DNA from: Halodesulfovibrio sp.
Lineage (GTDB): Bacteria > Desulfobacterota > Desulfovibrionia > Desulfovibrionales > Desulfovibrionaceae
NCBI RefSeq assembly: GCF_015482765.1
Contig: NZ_JADMLB010000020.1
Coordinates: forward strand, 1-34,439
Direction of reading: 5' to 3'
Length of the DNA: 34,439 nt
The notes below the pieces were generated by a model, which had not been told where the DNA came from, ran no database searches, and worked only from the letters and a program-made list of their open reading frames with translations. The stretch's first letter is position 1. Every line of letters begins with the position of its first letter. This document shows, piece by piece, positions 1-7,228 of the stretch. The translations under genes were made by a program, and so were the position numbers.

Positions 1-1
1 G

Positions 2-880
2 CGTGGTGATATCCACGACTTCTACACCCCTGATGGAGCAGCTGCACTTACTCCTAAGATGCATGACTTCACCAAGGGTAAACTTGTTCTTAACATTGCA
101 GAAACACCTTACAAATGTCCTGTTGCTCCGCTTGAATTCCTTTACATGGCAGACGACTTCTTCAAGAAGCGCGGCGTTCGTGACAACATTGAAATCGAAC
201 TCGTTACTCCGCTTACCGGTGCTTTCACCAAGTCCGTAGCGAACAGAATCCTCGGTGGTCTCTGTAAAGAAAAAGGTATTAACATCGTACCTAACTTTGT
301 TCTTGATAGCGTTGACACCAAGAACAAAGCACTTGTTGACGTAATGGGTGAAGAGATCAACTACGACTTGCTCGTATCTATCCCACCAAACTTCGGCCAG
401 CAGGTTCTTGAAGATTCCGGTATCGGTGACGCAATGTGCTTCGTACCAACAGATAACCACACTCTCAAAGCTGAAGAGCACGAGAACATGTACGTTATCG
501 GTGACGCAACCAACGTTCCAACTTCTAAAGCTGGTTCCGTTGCTCACTTTGAGTGCGACATCATCTGTGAGAACCTTTTTGCTGAAATCAACGGTAACGC
601 ACCGCACCACAAATTTGATGGTCACTCTAACTGCTTTATCGTAACCAGCCTTGAAAAAGCTTCTCTCATTGACTTTAACTACGAAACTGAGCCGCTTCCA
701 GGTAAGTTCCCACTTCCAGGTGTAGGTCCGTTCGATCTTCTCGGCGATACTCGTATGAACTACTACGGCAAGCAGATGTTCCGCTGGGTTTACTACAACC
801 TCATGCTGAAAGGTCACGAGCTTCCGTTTGAGCCAAACATGTACATGGCTGGCAAAATCGACGTTCGTAAAAACAAATAG
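2..880 (+). CDS. SQR-like FAD-dependent oxidoreductase, 5'-truncated
   Basis: The reading frame is open from base 2 to the stop at 878-880, so the gene begins before the window and the N-terminal FAD-binding Rossmann fold is missing. What remains resembles the C-terminal two thirds of sulfide:quinone oxidoreductase-like flavoproteins: an HDFYTPDGA segment near the left edge, a KCPVAPLEF segment whose Cys (codon 116-118) sits where this family keeps a redox-active cysteine, and the flavin-contacting VIGDATNVPTSKAGSVAHFE stretch near 500-560. Members pass electrons from sulfide or a related donor to quinone at the inner membrane face. The substrate cannot be fixed without the N-terminus. The DUF1641 gene starts 11 bases downstream, a pairing that recurs with SQR-like genes, so the two are probably one operon. 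No membrane segment is visible in the part seen. Confidence 0.8.
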   Translation, partial: RGDIHDFYTPDGAAALTPKMHDFTKGKLVLNIAETPYKCPVAPLEFLYMADDFFKKRGVRDNIEIELVTPLTGAFTKSVANRILGGLCKEKGINIVPNFVLDSVDTKNKALVDVMGEEINYDLLVSIPPNFGQQVLEDSGIGDAMCFVPTDNHTLKAEEHENMYVIGDATNVPTSKAGSVAHFECDIICENLFAEINGNAPHHKFDGHSNCFIVTSLEKASLIDFNYETEPLPGKFPLPGVGPFDLLGDTRMNYYGKQMFRWVYYNLMLKGHELPFEPNMYMAGKIDVRKNK

Positions 881-891
881 CGGAGCCTACT

Positions 892-1497
892 ATGACCAAC
901 GAAGAACTCATCTTGGCTCGCCTTGAGGCCATGGAAGAAAAAATCAGCATGATGCACAGTCGCGCTGAGACCATGGCTGAACTGGGAGCAACAGTAACCC
1001 CGATTATGCGGGACACTCTTCATAACGTGATGCTGGGAGAGCTAGATTCCCTCCAGCACCGCTGTGAACTTGATGACCTCTCTGCCCTGCTGAAACGTTT
1101 TGTTATGAGCGTTCGCAACATTACATGGGCACTTGAGCGTCTTGATGACCTCGTAGACATCTGGGCTCTTACTGAGCCAATGATTAAGCCTACTTTCCTC
1201 GCTGCCATCGGCAAGTTCCAGGAACTTGATGAAAAAGGTGTATTCAAATCTATGAATGCTCTTGCAGAATCAATGGGCAAAATCACCGAACAGTACTCAC
1301 CGGAAGAAATCGGCCGTATGGGCGATGGTCTGGTAGTACTTGCCGGACTCCTTGAAAAAATGGGCGACGCAGATCTCGAAAATGCTCAGCCTGTCAGCCC
1401 GCTTGGTATGGTTGGAAAACTCCACTCCAAAGAATCCAAGCAGGCACTCGGTCTTGTTATGGAACTCGTTGCTGCTCTTGGCAAAGAAAAAGCATAA
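892..1497 (+). CDS. DUF1641 family protein, probable partner of the SQR-like enzyme
   Basis: This 201-residue protein starts at an ATG preceded by GGAG and lies 11 bases after the upstream flavoprotein. It is largely helical and soluble-looking, with no signal peptide or membrane segment. The central LERLDDLVDIWALTEPMIKP region and the C-terminal region with VSPLGMVGKL resemble DUF1641 proteins. DUF1641 has no established biochemical role. Members are often encoded beside sulfide:quinone reductase-like flavoproteins or formate dehydrogenase genes, which suggests an accessory or assembly role. That role is inference from context only. The family assignment is from remembered sequence character rather than a profile search. 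Transcription should end at the strong hairpin 25 bases after the stop. Confidence 0.7.
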   Translation: MTNEELILARLEAMEEKISMMHSRAETMAELGATVTPIMRDTLHNVMLGELDSLQHRCELDDLSALLKRFVMSVRNITWALERLDDLVDIWALTEPMIKPTFLAAIGKFQELDEKGVFKSMNALAESMGKITEQYSPEEIGRMGDGLVVLAGLLEKMGDADLENAQPVSPLGMVGKLHSKESKQALGLVMELVAALGKEKA

Positions 1498-1521
1498 TAA
1501 GCTGCTACAATATCGAATTAG

Positions 1522-1554
1522 AAAGCCCTCTGCGCAAACAGAGGGCTTTTTTTA
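1522..1554 (+). terminator. Rho-independent terminator of the SQR-like/DUF1641 operon
   Basis: An 11-bp perfect stem (AAAGCCCTCTG at 1522-1532 with CAGAGGGCTTT at 1539-1549) closes a 6-base loop and runs into a T tract. It begins 25 bases after the DUF1641 stop. Confidence 0.93.
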
Positions 1555-1589
1555 TTATCCGCGTCCTTCCCCTCAATATAGCGTTTTTC

Positions 1590-1760
1590 AAATTCCTACA
1601 CTTTTAGTAGGAAAAAGGTTGAATCAAATTTTTCTATGCTGTAACGTTGGTTCCATAGAATGAGTTTTTAGAATTCACTTCTTGAATCCTGACAGGCGAT
1701 GTGTGTGCGCCATCAGTGAATTCCTACTAGTTTCGAACATTTTTTTGTTCGCTGCGCGTG
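1590..1760. other. Intergenic stretch packed with inverted repeats
   Basis: No gene is seen here. Four inverted repeats follow each other: TTCCTAC/GTAGGAA (1593-1599/1607-1613), TTCTATG/CATAGAA (1632-1638/1654-1660), a long one with GAATTCAC/GTGAATTC outside (1671-1678/1716-1723) and TGA-GGCG/CGCC-TCA inside (1690-1698/1708-1715), and CGAAC/GTTCG (1734-1738/1747-1751). The nonamer AATTCCTAC occurs at 1591-1599 and again at 1719-1727. None has the look of a classical terminator. They could be operators, an untranslated RNA or remnants of a small repeat element. Confidence 0.4.
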
Positions 1761-1781
1761 TCGATATTTTTTTGCGTTTAT

Positions 1782-1814
1782 ATCATACTTGTGGAGTATG
1801 ATTTAGTGTATAAT
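1782..1814 (+). promoter_or_regulatory. Promoter with overlapping inverted-repeat operator
   Basis: A perfect TATAAT stands at 1809-1814, placing a start site near 1820-1821. No good -35 hexamer is seen at the right distance. That region is instead covered by the inverted repeat ATCATACT (1782-1789) / AGTATGAT (1795-1802) with a 5-base spacer. A poor -35 with a palindrome on top suggests an activator or repressor site. The operator role is inference. Confidence 0.5.
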
Positions 1815-1820
1815 CAGATA

Positions 1821-1880
1821 GTGCAATGGTGATGGCTACTTCCCCATTGCACACGTTCATCTTTCAGATTGCCCAATCTG
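1821..1880 (+). promoter_or_regulatory. Structured 5' leader: 5'-terminal hairpin plus second hairpin
   Basis: GTGCAATGG (1821-1829) can pair perfectly with CCATTGCAC (1844-1852), and CAGATT (1865-1870) with AATCTG (1875-1880). If transcription starts near 1821, the mRNA would begin inside the first stem. A 5'-terminal stem of this kind is known to stabilise some bacterial messages. The ribosome binding site follows at 1901-1906. Confidence 0.5.
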
Positions 1881-1913
1881 TCTATGAGCACGCTCAAACA
1901 GGAGGTAAGGGAA

Positions 1914-2096
1914 ATGGTACAACCGAAAACTGCTAACTGTCCTAAAGATTGGAATGACCTTTGGGAACCACAGAACAAAGAACGTTGGATTAAAAAAGCT
2001 GCCGAACGTATGAACAATACAGAACGTGCAAGTGAAGAGATTGCTGCTAATAAACCAATGGATTGGGATATGTGGCAGCCTTGCAAAAAAAGGTAA
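1914..2096 (+). CDS. Small Trp-rich protein with duplicated DW-D-W-P motif
   Basis: This is a 60-residue protein of unknown function. The ATG at 1914 is chosen because GGAGGT (1901-1906) lies 7 bases before it; the in-frame TTG at 1869 has no such site and falls in a hairpin. The protein has five tryptophans (13, 17, 25, 51, 54) and two cysteines (9, 57). Two near copies of one motif flank a charged helical middle: DWNDLWEP at 12-19 and DWDMWQP at 50-56, each next to a cysteine (Cys9 before, Cys57 after). No signal peptide or membrane segment is present. It stands alone between its own promoter and a 14-bp hairpin, so it is probably a monocistronic regulated unit. I do not recognise the family. 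Good signals and clean framing make it likely to be real. Confidence 0.75.
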   Translation: MVQPKTANCPKDWNDLWEPQNKERWIKKAAERMNNTERASEEIAANKPMDWDMWQPCKKR

Positions 2097-2104
2097 TAAT
2101 TTTC

Positions 2105-2138
2105 TAAGATCCTTCTGAGACAGGTCAGGAGGATCTTA
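2105..2138 (+). terminator. Stem-loop closing the small-protein transcript
   Basis: A 14-bp stem with one G-T wobble (2105-2118 with 2125-2138) and a 6-base loop starts 9 bases after the stop. The T tract that should follow is poor, so it may end the message by another route or protect a processed 3' end. Confidence 0.6.
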
Positions 2139-2140
2139 CA

Positions 2141-2441
2141 TATTCTCTCCCAGCCCTCCCCCCCCTCATTGCCCTTTCAAAGGCACGGTCTGCATACTTT
2201 TCTTGACCATCCTCGCATGTTATGTCATAGCACACATCCGCTTTGCGAATGCGGTGAATTGATCCGGAATTATACATCCAATCCGGAAACAAACTCTTTT
2301 CTATCAACAGCAACAGCTGACCGGTAAAGATTACACTGCTTTTTTTCGCTATTGCTGGATTTATTATTCATTTTCGTTGATACTAACGCTGTTTTGCAGG
2401 CGACAATGTTACCGCCTTTTTAACTTGCTGAGAGATAGTTT
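2141..2441. other. Intergenic region upstream of the Nif3-like gene
   Basis: No convincing gene is seen. A 62-codon minus-strand frame (2313-2125) starts at TTG without a ribosome binding site and runs into the hairpin of the previous unit. Near the right end, AGGCG (2398-2402) and CGCCT (2413-2417) form a short stem followed by TTTT, a weak terminator-like element about 20 bases before the next start. No clear promoter was found. Confidence 0.35.
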
Positions 2442-3440
2442 ATGAAAACAGCCGATCTTATCAAAAAAATTGAAGAAACAGCCATTCTTTGTGGGGCAGC
2501 CACTTGGGATAACTGTGGTATTCAGGTTCCTAGCCCGAAAAACGATGTTCAAAAAGTCGCTCTGGCACTTGATCCAACTCAAGAAACCATAAAGCAGGCA
2601 ATTGCACATGGTGCCGACTTTGTACTTACGCACCACCCTCTGGTTATGAAGCCTCGATACATGAATAAACTGGATGCACATTTTTCTATTGTATCAGCGC
2701 TTATTAAATATGACATGTGCTTATACAGTGCACATACATCGCTTGATGCAAATCCTGAGGGTCCTGCCGGATGGCTGGCACGAACGCTCGAGTTACAGAA
2801 CTGCAAACTGCTTGGATCCTCATGCACTTTTGAGCCTGAAGCAGTAGCTTTTTCAACAAAGCACAATATTGCAGAAAAAATTACAGCGTGGGAAAAACAC
2901 CCGCATATTCACAGTGTTCGTTCTGTTGAACAATTAATCAACGTAACATATAATAAAGAACACCGTGCAGCAGTGTTAGCCCTGCTTGCGGCAGACCTTG
3001 ATGAGCTGCCTATTTTTATACCATCCTCACCTGATGCAGACTCAAAGAGCCTTGGCTTCGGCACTATAGGCACTTTGCCAAAACCTGTATCTTTTGGCAT
3101 ATTCGCTGAGCAGCTTGCCTCAGTGGTAAATCGTGATTATTGGGTAAAAAGCGGACCTGTGCCGGAAACAGTAAAGACTGTTGCATATTGTACTGGCTCC
3201 GGTAGCGATTTTGCCCCGAAAGCGTTTGCTATGGGTGCGGATGTATTTATTACAGGCGATGTCAAATATCACGCGGCACTGGACACAACCGGATGCATAC
3301 TTGATGTTGGACACTTCAGCCTTGAAGAAGAAATGATGCGTCAGTTTGCGTTGCAACTTGCAAGCGAACTGAAAGATCTCGAAATATTTTTCCTGCCTGC
3401 GCAGGATCCTATGCGTTTGATTGGCCCATTCGCAGAGTAG
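2442..3440 (+). CDS. Nif3-like dinuclear metal centre protein
   Basis: This 332-residue protein belongs to the Nif3/YbgI family (DUF34), often named GTP cyclohydrolase I type 2-like although the cellular role is unsettled. The metal ligands expected in the family are all visible: His64-His65 in LTHHPLV, Asp102 in SAHTSLDA, and His291 with Glu295 in DVGHFSLEEE, the H-x3-E pair near the C-terminus. The insert between roughly residues 125 and 230 matches the longer family members that carry an extra CutA/PII-like middle domain; YbgI itself is about 250 residues. It should be a soluble cytoplasmic oligomer. The zinc-ribbon gene follows 56 bases later, an adjacency I recall from other genomes. The ATG start has only a weak GAGAG site before it, but the N-terminus fits family alignments. 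Confidence 0.9.
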   Translation: MKTADLIKKIEETAILCGAATWDNCGIQVPSPKNDVQKVALALDPTQETIKQAIAHGADFVLTHHPLVMKPRYMNKLDAHFSIVSALIKYDMCLYSAHTSLDANPEGPAGWLARTLELQNCKLLGSSCTFEPEAVAFSTKHNIAEKITAWEKHPHIHSVRSVEQLINVTYNKEHRAAVLALLAADLDELPIFIPSSPDADSKSLGFGTIGTLPKPVSFGIFAEQLASVVNRDYWVKSGPVPETVKTVAYCTGSGSDFAPKAFAMGADVFITGDVKYHAALDTTGCILDVGHFSLEEEMMRQFALQLASELKDLEIFFLPAQDPMRLIGPFAE

Positions 3441-3496
3441 CAAATTTCACAGTTTCGGTGAGTCCGAATTTTTATGGTTTTCAGGAGGAAAAAACC

Positions 3497-4252
3497 TTGA
3501 GCCTGTATTTAAAGCAAATCGAGCAGCTTGTTGCATTGCAGCTTGTTGATGATGAAATCCTTGGTATCACCAGCGAACTTGATGAAGCTCCAAAAGAAGT
3601 TGAAGCTCTTCAAGAACGCTTTGATGCGCTTGAAAACCAGCGCAACCGCTTCCTTGAGAAAATTGACCACCTCAAGGCACAGGAGAAACGCATCAACACT
3701 GAAATCGAAAGCGATGCTCTTAAAGTTAAGAAAAGCAAGTCCAAGCTCATGCTTGTTGGTAACACTAAAGAATACCATGCAATGATGCGCGAAATGGACA
3801 ACCTTGAAAAGCTTAACCGCCTTCGTGAAGAAGAAAAGCTTGCTCTTGGTGAAGAACTTGATCGCCAGCAGATGGCTGTTTCTGACATGGATGAGCGCTA
3901 CAGCATCATCAAAGAAGACTTGGAAGAAAAGAAAACCAGTCTTAAAGAACGTGTTGAAGAAGCAAACAAAGTTCTCGAGAAGTTAGATAAAAAACGCAAC
4001 GTTGCAGGTAAAGAAGTTCCTACTCCTATCCTCAACCGTTACGAATTTATCCGCTCCCGCTTGGACAACCCTGTTATTGTTTCTGTTAAAGAGCAGATCT
4101 GCAACGGTTGTCACATTGCGATTCCACCTCAGAGCTACATTGAGCTTCAGAAAGGTCATCAGATCCTCAGCTGTCCAAACTGCCAGCGCCTGATCTACTG
4201 GTCTGAGCACTTTGAAAGCGAAGCAGACAAAGCTGCAGCTGAAGAAGCATAA
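3497..4252 (+). CDS. Coiled-coil protein with C4 zinc ribbon (DUF164/CdsZ-like)
   Basis: The protein is 251 residues if started at TTG 3497, which has AGGAGG (3483-3488) 8 bases upstream. The GTG at 3458 in the same frame has no comparable site and would add 13 unlike residues. Residues 15-175 form a long charged coiled coil. The C-terminus carries a C4 zinc ribbon with CNGC and CPNC pairs, then IYW. This is the layout of the zf-RING_7/DUF164 family, thought to bind nucleic acid or ribosome-linked partners. The function is not firmly established. The gene lies between the Nif3-like gene and rnpB, and may be cotranscribed with both since no clear promoter for rnpB was found. Codon use is strongly biased, as in well-expressed genes. 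Confidence 0.85.
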   Translation: MSLYLKQIEQLVALQLVDDEILGITSELDEAPKEVEALQERFDALENQRNRFLEKIDHLKAQEKRINTEIESDALKVKKSKSKLMLVGNTKEYHAMMREMDNLEKLNRLREEEKLALGEELDRQQMAVSDMDERYSIIKEDLEEKKTSLKERVEEANKVLEKLDKKRNVAGKEVPTPILNRYEFIRSRLDNPVIVSVKEQICNGCHIAIPPQSYIELQKGHQILSCPNCQRLIYWSEHFESEADKAAAEEA

Positions 4253-4262
4253 AACATATTTT

Positions 4263-4622
4263 GGAGTTGGACAGGTTATCGTCGCGCACAATTGTGCGGG
4301 GAGGAAAGTCCGGGCTCTAAAGGGCAGAGCGCTGGGTAACGCCCAGGGGGAGTGATCCTCGGAGAGTGCCACAGAAAGCAAACCGCCTGCAGTTTACTGC
4401 CGGTAAGGGTGAAACGGTGAGGTAAGAGCTCACCAGGTACCATGGTGACATGGTAGGCTAGGTAAACCCCGTTCAGAGCAAGACCAAATAGGAAAACAGT
4501 TACGACCGGCCCGGTCGTTGTTTTCGGGTAGGTTGCTTGAGGTTATGAGTAATCATAATCCTAGACGAATGATAACCGCCCTCTTCGGAGGGAGACAAAA
4601 CCCGGCTTATCGTCCTGACTCC
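4263..4622 (+). ncRNA. rnpB: RNase P RNA, bacterial class A
   Basis: This is the catalytic RNA of ribonuclease P, which trims the 5' leader of precursor tRNAs. Conserved segments appear in the right order: GAGGAAAGTCCGGGC at 4301-4315, GTGCCACAGAAA near 4367, GGTAAGGGTGAAACGGTG near 4402, and ACAAAACCCGGCTTAT near 4595. The ends were set by the P1 helix, where GGAGT..GGAC (4263-4271) pairs with GTCC..ACTCC (4612-4622). The length of about 360 nt is normal for class A. It begins 10 bases after the zinc-ribbon gene and ends just before a strong terminator. Confidence 0.96.
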
Positions 4623-4629
4623 ATATTTT

Positions 4630-4658
4630 AAAAAAAGGGTGCATCGCACCCTTTTTTT
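4630..4658 (+). terminator. Terminator of rnpB
   Basis: GGGTGC (4637-4642) pairs with GCACCC (4646-4651) over a 3-base loop, flanked by seven A on the left and seven T on the right. The stem could extend through the A/T arms and could work on both strands. Confidence 0.92.
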
Positions 4659-4661
4659 ATA

Positions 4662-4670
4662 TGCTATACT
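4662..4670 (+). promoter_or_regulatory. Extended -10 promoter of ispDF
   Basis: TGCTATACT (4662-4670) is an extended -10 element (TG-n-TATACT) lying 3 bases after the T run of the rnpB terminator. No good -35 is visible, which is usual for this promoter class. The start site would be near 4677, giving a leader of about 33 bases with AAGGAA before the ATG. Confidence 0.5.
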
Positions 4671-4709
4671 TTTTCATCACTACCATTCAGAACATGTAAG
4701 GAATTTCCA

Positions 4710-5891
4710 ATGCATTGTTGGTCCATCATTCTTGCCGCCGGCTCAGGCACCCGACTCTCATCAGCCACTAACGGCGTAAAAAAACAATTTCTTGAATGGA
4801 AAGGTGCTCCGCTTTTTTGGCACTCCGCAATCACATTCTCTCATACAACACGAATGCGCGGCCTCATCTTCGTTTTTCCTGAAGAAGATATAGAAGAGGC
4901 GACAACCACGCTGAAAAACCTTGATTTCGGCCGACGCCTTGGCTTGCCATGGAAAGTTGTTTCAGGTGGTTCCCGCCGCCAGGATTCGGTTTATAATGGT
5001 CTTCAGGCACTTCCTTCCCAATGTACACATGTTTTTGTGCACGACTCTGCACGTCCTTTCTTCTCTGCAAAACTTGCAAACACACTTTTGGACTCTCTGG
5101 AAAACGAGAACCAAGCCGTCATTCCTGCCATTCCAGTTACTGACACCATAAAAGTTGCAGAAGCAAACAGCATCAGCCACACCCTTGACCGCTCTACACT
5201 CAGAGCATGTCAGACTCCGCAAGGTTTTGAGAAAAAACTTCTCGTGGAAGTTCATGAAAGATGTCGTGAAGAAGGATGGGAAGTTACTGATGACGCTTCC
5301 ATCGTAGAACAAGCTGGTCAACCAGTTGTTTTTGTTGATGGCGAAGTAACAAACAGTAAAATCACAACTCCGGAAGATTTAACGATGATTGAATCAAAAC
5401 AGATTTCTATACCCGTGCCTGTTACCGGATGGGGATACGATGTGCACAGCTATGGTGAAGGACGACCAATGAAACTCGGAGGTATTCCGATTCAAGGTGC
5501 TCCGGAAGTTGTTGCACATTCTGACGGCGATGTGTTGCTCCACGCTCTTTGTGACGCCCTTCTCGGCTGTATGGGCGAAGGGGATATTGGAGAACACTTC
5601 CCAGATTCTTCCGAAGAATTTGATAATATTTCTAGTGGCGTTTTGTTGAACGAAGTCTATGACAAGTTTCTCAAACGCGGCTACCGGTTAACTAATGTTG
5701 ATTTAACCATTATTGCTCAAGTTCCCCGACTTGTTCCTTGGAAACCGCAAATCAAAAAAAATATCTGCCGAATGCTTAAACTCAATACTGATCAAGTAAA
5801 TGTAAAAGCTACGACAGAAGAAAAACTTGGTTTTACTGGTGAGAAAAAAGGAATCAAGGCTGTAGCTGCTGTTATGGCGCTTCGAAGTTAA
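4710..5891 (+). CDS. ispDF: Bifunctional IspD/IspF of the MEP isoprenoid pathway
   Basis: This 393-residue fusion carries two enzymes of the non-mevalonate pathway. Residues 1 to about 230 are the MEP cytidylyltransferase, shown by AAGSGTRL (9-16), NGVKKQF (21-27), HDSARPF (111-117), RACQTPQGF (165-173) and TDDASIVE (193-200). Residues 236-393 are the cyclodiphosphate synthase, with the metal ligands Asp244 and His246 in YDVHSY, HSDGD at 270-274, His278, and GDIGEHFPDSS at 291-301. Each half looks complete. The fusion joins two non-consecutive steps (CDP-ME kinase acts between them) and is known from alpha-, epsilon- and some deltaproteobacteria. The gene appears monocistronic. The enzyme is soluble and cytoplasmic. 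Confidence 0.96.
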   Translation: MHCWSIILAAGSGTRLSSATNGVKKQFLEWKGAPLFWHSAITFSHTTRMRGLIFVFPEEDIEEATTTLKNLDFGRRLGLPWKVVSGGSRRQDSVYNGLQALPSQCTHVFVHDSARPFFSAKLANTLLDSLENENQAVIPAIPVTDTIKVAEANSISHTLDRSTLRACQTPQGFEKKLLVEVHERCREEGWEVTDDASIVEQAGQPVVFVDGEVTNSKITTPEDLTMIESKQISIPVPVTGWGYDVHSYGEGRPMKLGGIPIQGAPEVVAHSDGDVLLHALCDALLGCMGEGDIGEHFPDSSEEFDNISSGVLLNEVYDKFLKRGYRLTNVDLTIIAQVPRLVPWKPQIKKNICRMLKLNTDQVNVKATTEEKLGFTGEKKGIKAVAAVMALRS

Positions 5892-6211
5892 CCGACGAAT
5901 AAGATACCATTAGAAACAACTTTATCATTTCATAAAACAGAATTCATAGAAAGATTCTTCTAATAAACGCATTGTCTTTCTATTGTGCGATGAAGTTTTT
6001 TCTTTCGACACCGGAAATATAAAACGCCTGAGGTCTGCACCGCTCTCACAAGTGCAACCATCAGGCGTTTCTTTTTGTATTGACGGCTAAGGCCTCAACT
6101 TATCTATGCTAAAATTTTACCCTGTTCTCAACAAAGACTAAACATCAAATGAGAAAACAAACTCACTGATGATTACCAATCACGCGAGAGGTCAGCGCAC
6201 ATAACACAACA
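5892..6211. other. Convergent intergenic region between ispDF and the CgeB-like gene
   Basis: No gene is seen. It holds a loose ATTAGAA/TTCTAAT inverted repeat after the ispDF stop, the two-stem terminator described separately, and two copies of GAGGTCAGC near the right end, one of them inside the 3' end of the CgeB-like gene. Confidence 0.4.
6022..6076. terminator. Bidirectional terminator with nested stem
   Basis: AAACGCCTGA (6022-6031) pairs with TCAGGCGTTT (6061-6070) and is followed by CTTTTT. Inside, TGCAC (6036-6040) pairs with GTGCA (6052-6056). On the minus strand the same stem is followed by TTTTATATTT, so it can end both the ispDF and the glycosyltransferase transcripts. Confidence 0.75.
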
Positions 6212-7228
6212 TTATGAGGTCAGCTCAGAAAGTAACGTCTTCATCCGGTGATCATACGTATGTTTTGCCAACACCAACTTCTGTGCATTTCGAGCGTATT
6301 CCAAACGAGAGTTTCGATCATCTACAAACTCTGTTAATTGCTCGGACAGCTCCTCTGCTGACTCAAATATGACAAGCTCTTCATAAGAAAACATTCCTTC
6401 CATGAGCATCCGCTTATCCACGAGTTGAAAACCACCACAGGCTGCAATGGCAAATGTTTCCAAATTAACCGCATCACCGGAGCCTATATCTGGTGAATGC
6501 AAGTTTACAATCACAGCCGCATCTCTATACAATGCTTTACGCTCAGATCTGGTGAGTCTTCCCAAGCTTCCCTGATAATAGGGGACAAACTGCTCGTATG
6601 CATCCCAACCATCTCCCCAGAGAACCATCCCTCTATCAATATGCTTCGTTAAAACATTGGCAAGTTCATCACTGGCATCGCCAAGTACAACGATCAGATC
6701 CTCAGCAGCTGTATGCGTACTCACAGGCGTACAGCACACTCCATTTGCAGCAAACGGCAAATACACAGGAGTGTGACCAAGAACTGAAAGCTCACTAATA
6801 AATGGTTCATGCTGAATAGTGGCAACAACATCGTATCCCTCAACAAGCTTACGCCAAAAAGGAAACGTTCCATACTCTTCAGTCATCCAGAGAACAGTTG
6901 TGATGTCCTGTTTCTGCATTTCTTTTCGAATAGAGGAATTAAGGGGCGATTGAGGAAACGCAAGCACGTACTCAATATCTTGGCATTCAACTACTGCCAA
7001 AATGGATTGCGCTATTAAATCTATTGCCCGACCTGAAAATACATCTTGCTGTTGCACGCCAATAGGTAACCGCTGCAGCGCAGAACACATGGAAAACCAT
7101 GCCGAGGAATCGAATAAAACAACCGTGTGCCCTAAACGCTTCAAGGCTTCTTCACACCCGGTAACAACACATGCTGAGGAGCCATCCAACGGAGGTACAA
7201 TAAGAAATTTTTTCATTGAACTAAACAT
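6212..7228 (-). CDS. CgeB-like glycosyltransferase
   Basis: This is a 338-residue soluble protein of the CgeB/DUF3880 glycosyltransferase-like type. The N-terminus (MKKFLIVPPLDGSS) is the first strand of a Rossmann-like half. The C-terminal half has GSLGRLTRSERKALYRDAAVIVNLHSPD and the IAACGGFQLVD segment typical of GT-B proteins of this group, where the nucleotide-sugar binds. The donor and acceptor sugars cannot be told from sequence. The ATG at 7228 is chosen because GAGGAGG stands 6 bases upstream; a second ATG at 7216 gives the more usual N-terminus but lacks its own site. The start overlaps the stop of the upstream GT9-like gene by 8 bases, so translation is probably coupled. In related bacteria such pairs decorate LPS or flagellin. 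Confidence 0.7.
   Translation of the reverse strand: MFSSMKKFLIVPPLDGSSACVVTGCEEALKRLGHTVVLFDSSAWFSMCSALQRLPIGVQQQDVFSGRAIDLIAQSILAVVECQDIEYVLAFPQSPLNSSIRKEMQKQDITTVLWMTEEYGTFPFWRKLVEGYDVVATIQHEPFISELSVLGHTPVYLPFAANGVCCTPVSTHTAAEDLIVVLGDASDELANVLTKHIDRGMVLWGDGWDAYEQFVPYYQGSLGRLTRSERKALYRDAAVIVNLHSPDIGSGDAVNLETFAIAACGGFQLVDKRMLMEGMFSYEELVIFESAEELSEQLTEFVDDRNSRLEYARNAQKLVLAKHTYDHRMKTLLSELTS

Noticed and set aside
2125-2313. 62-codon minus-strand frame in the gap before the Nif3-like gene
   Set aside because: Translation looks plausible in composition, but the TTG start has no ribosome site and the end runs through the hairpin of the neighbouring unit. Comparative data could revive it.
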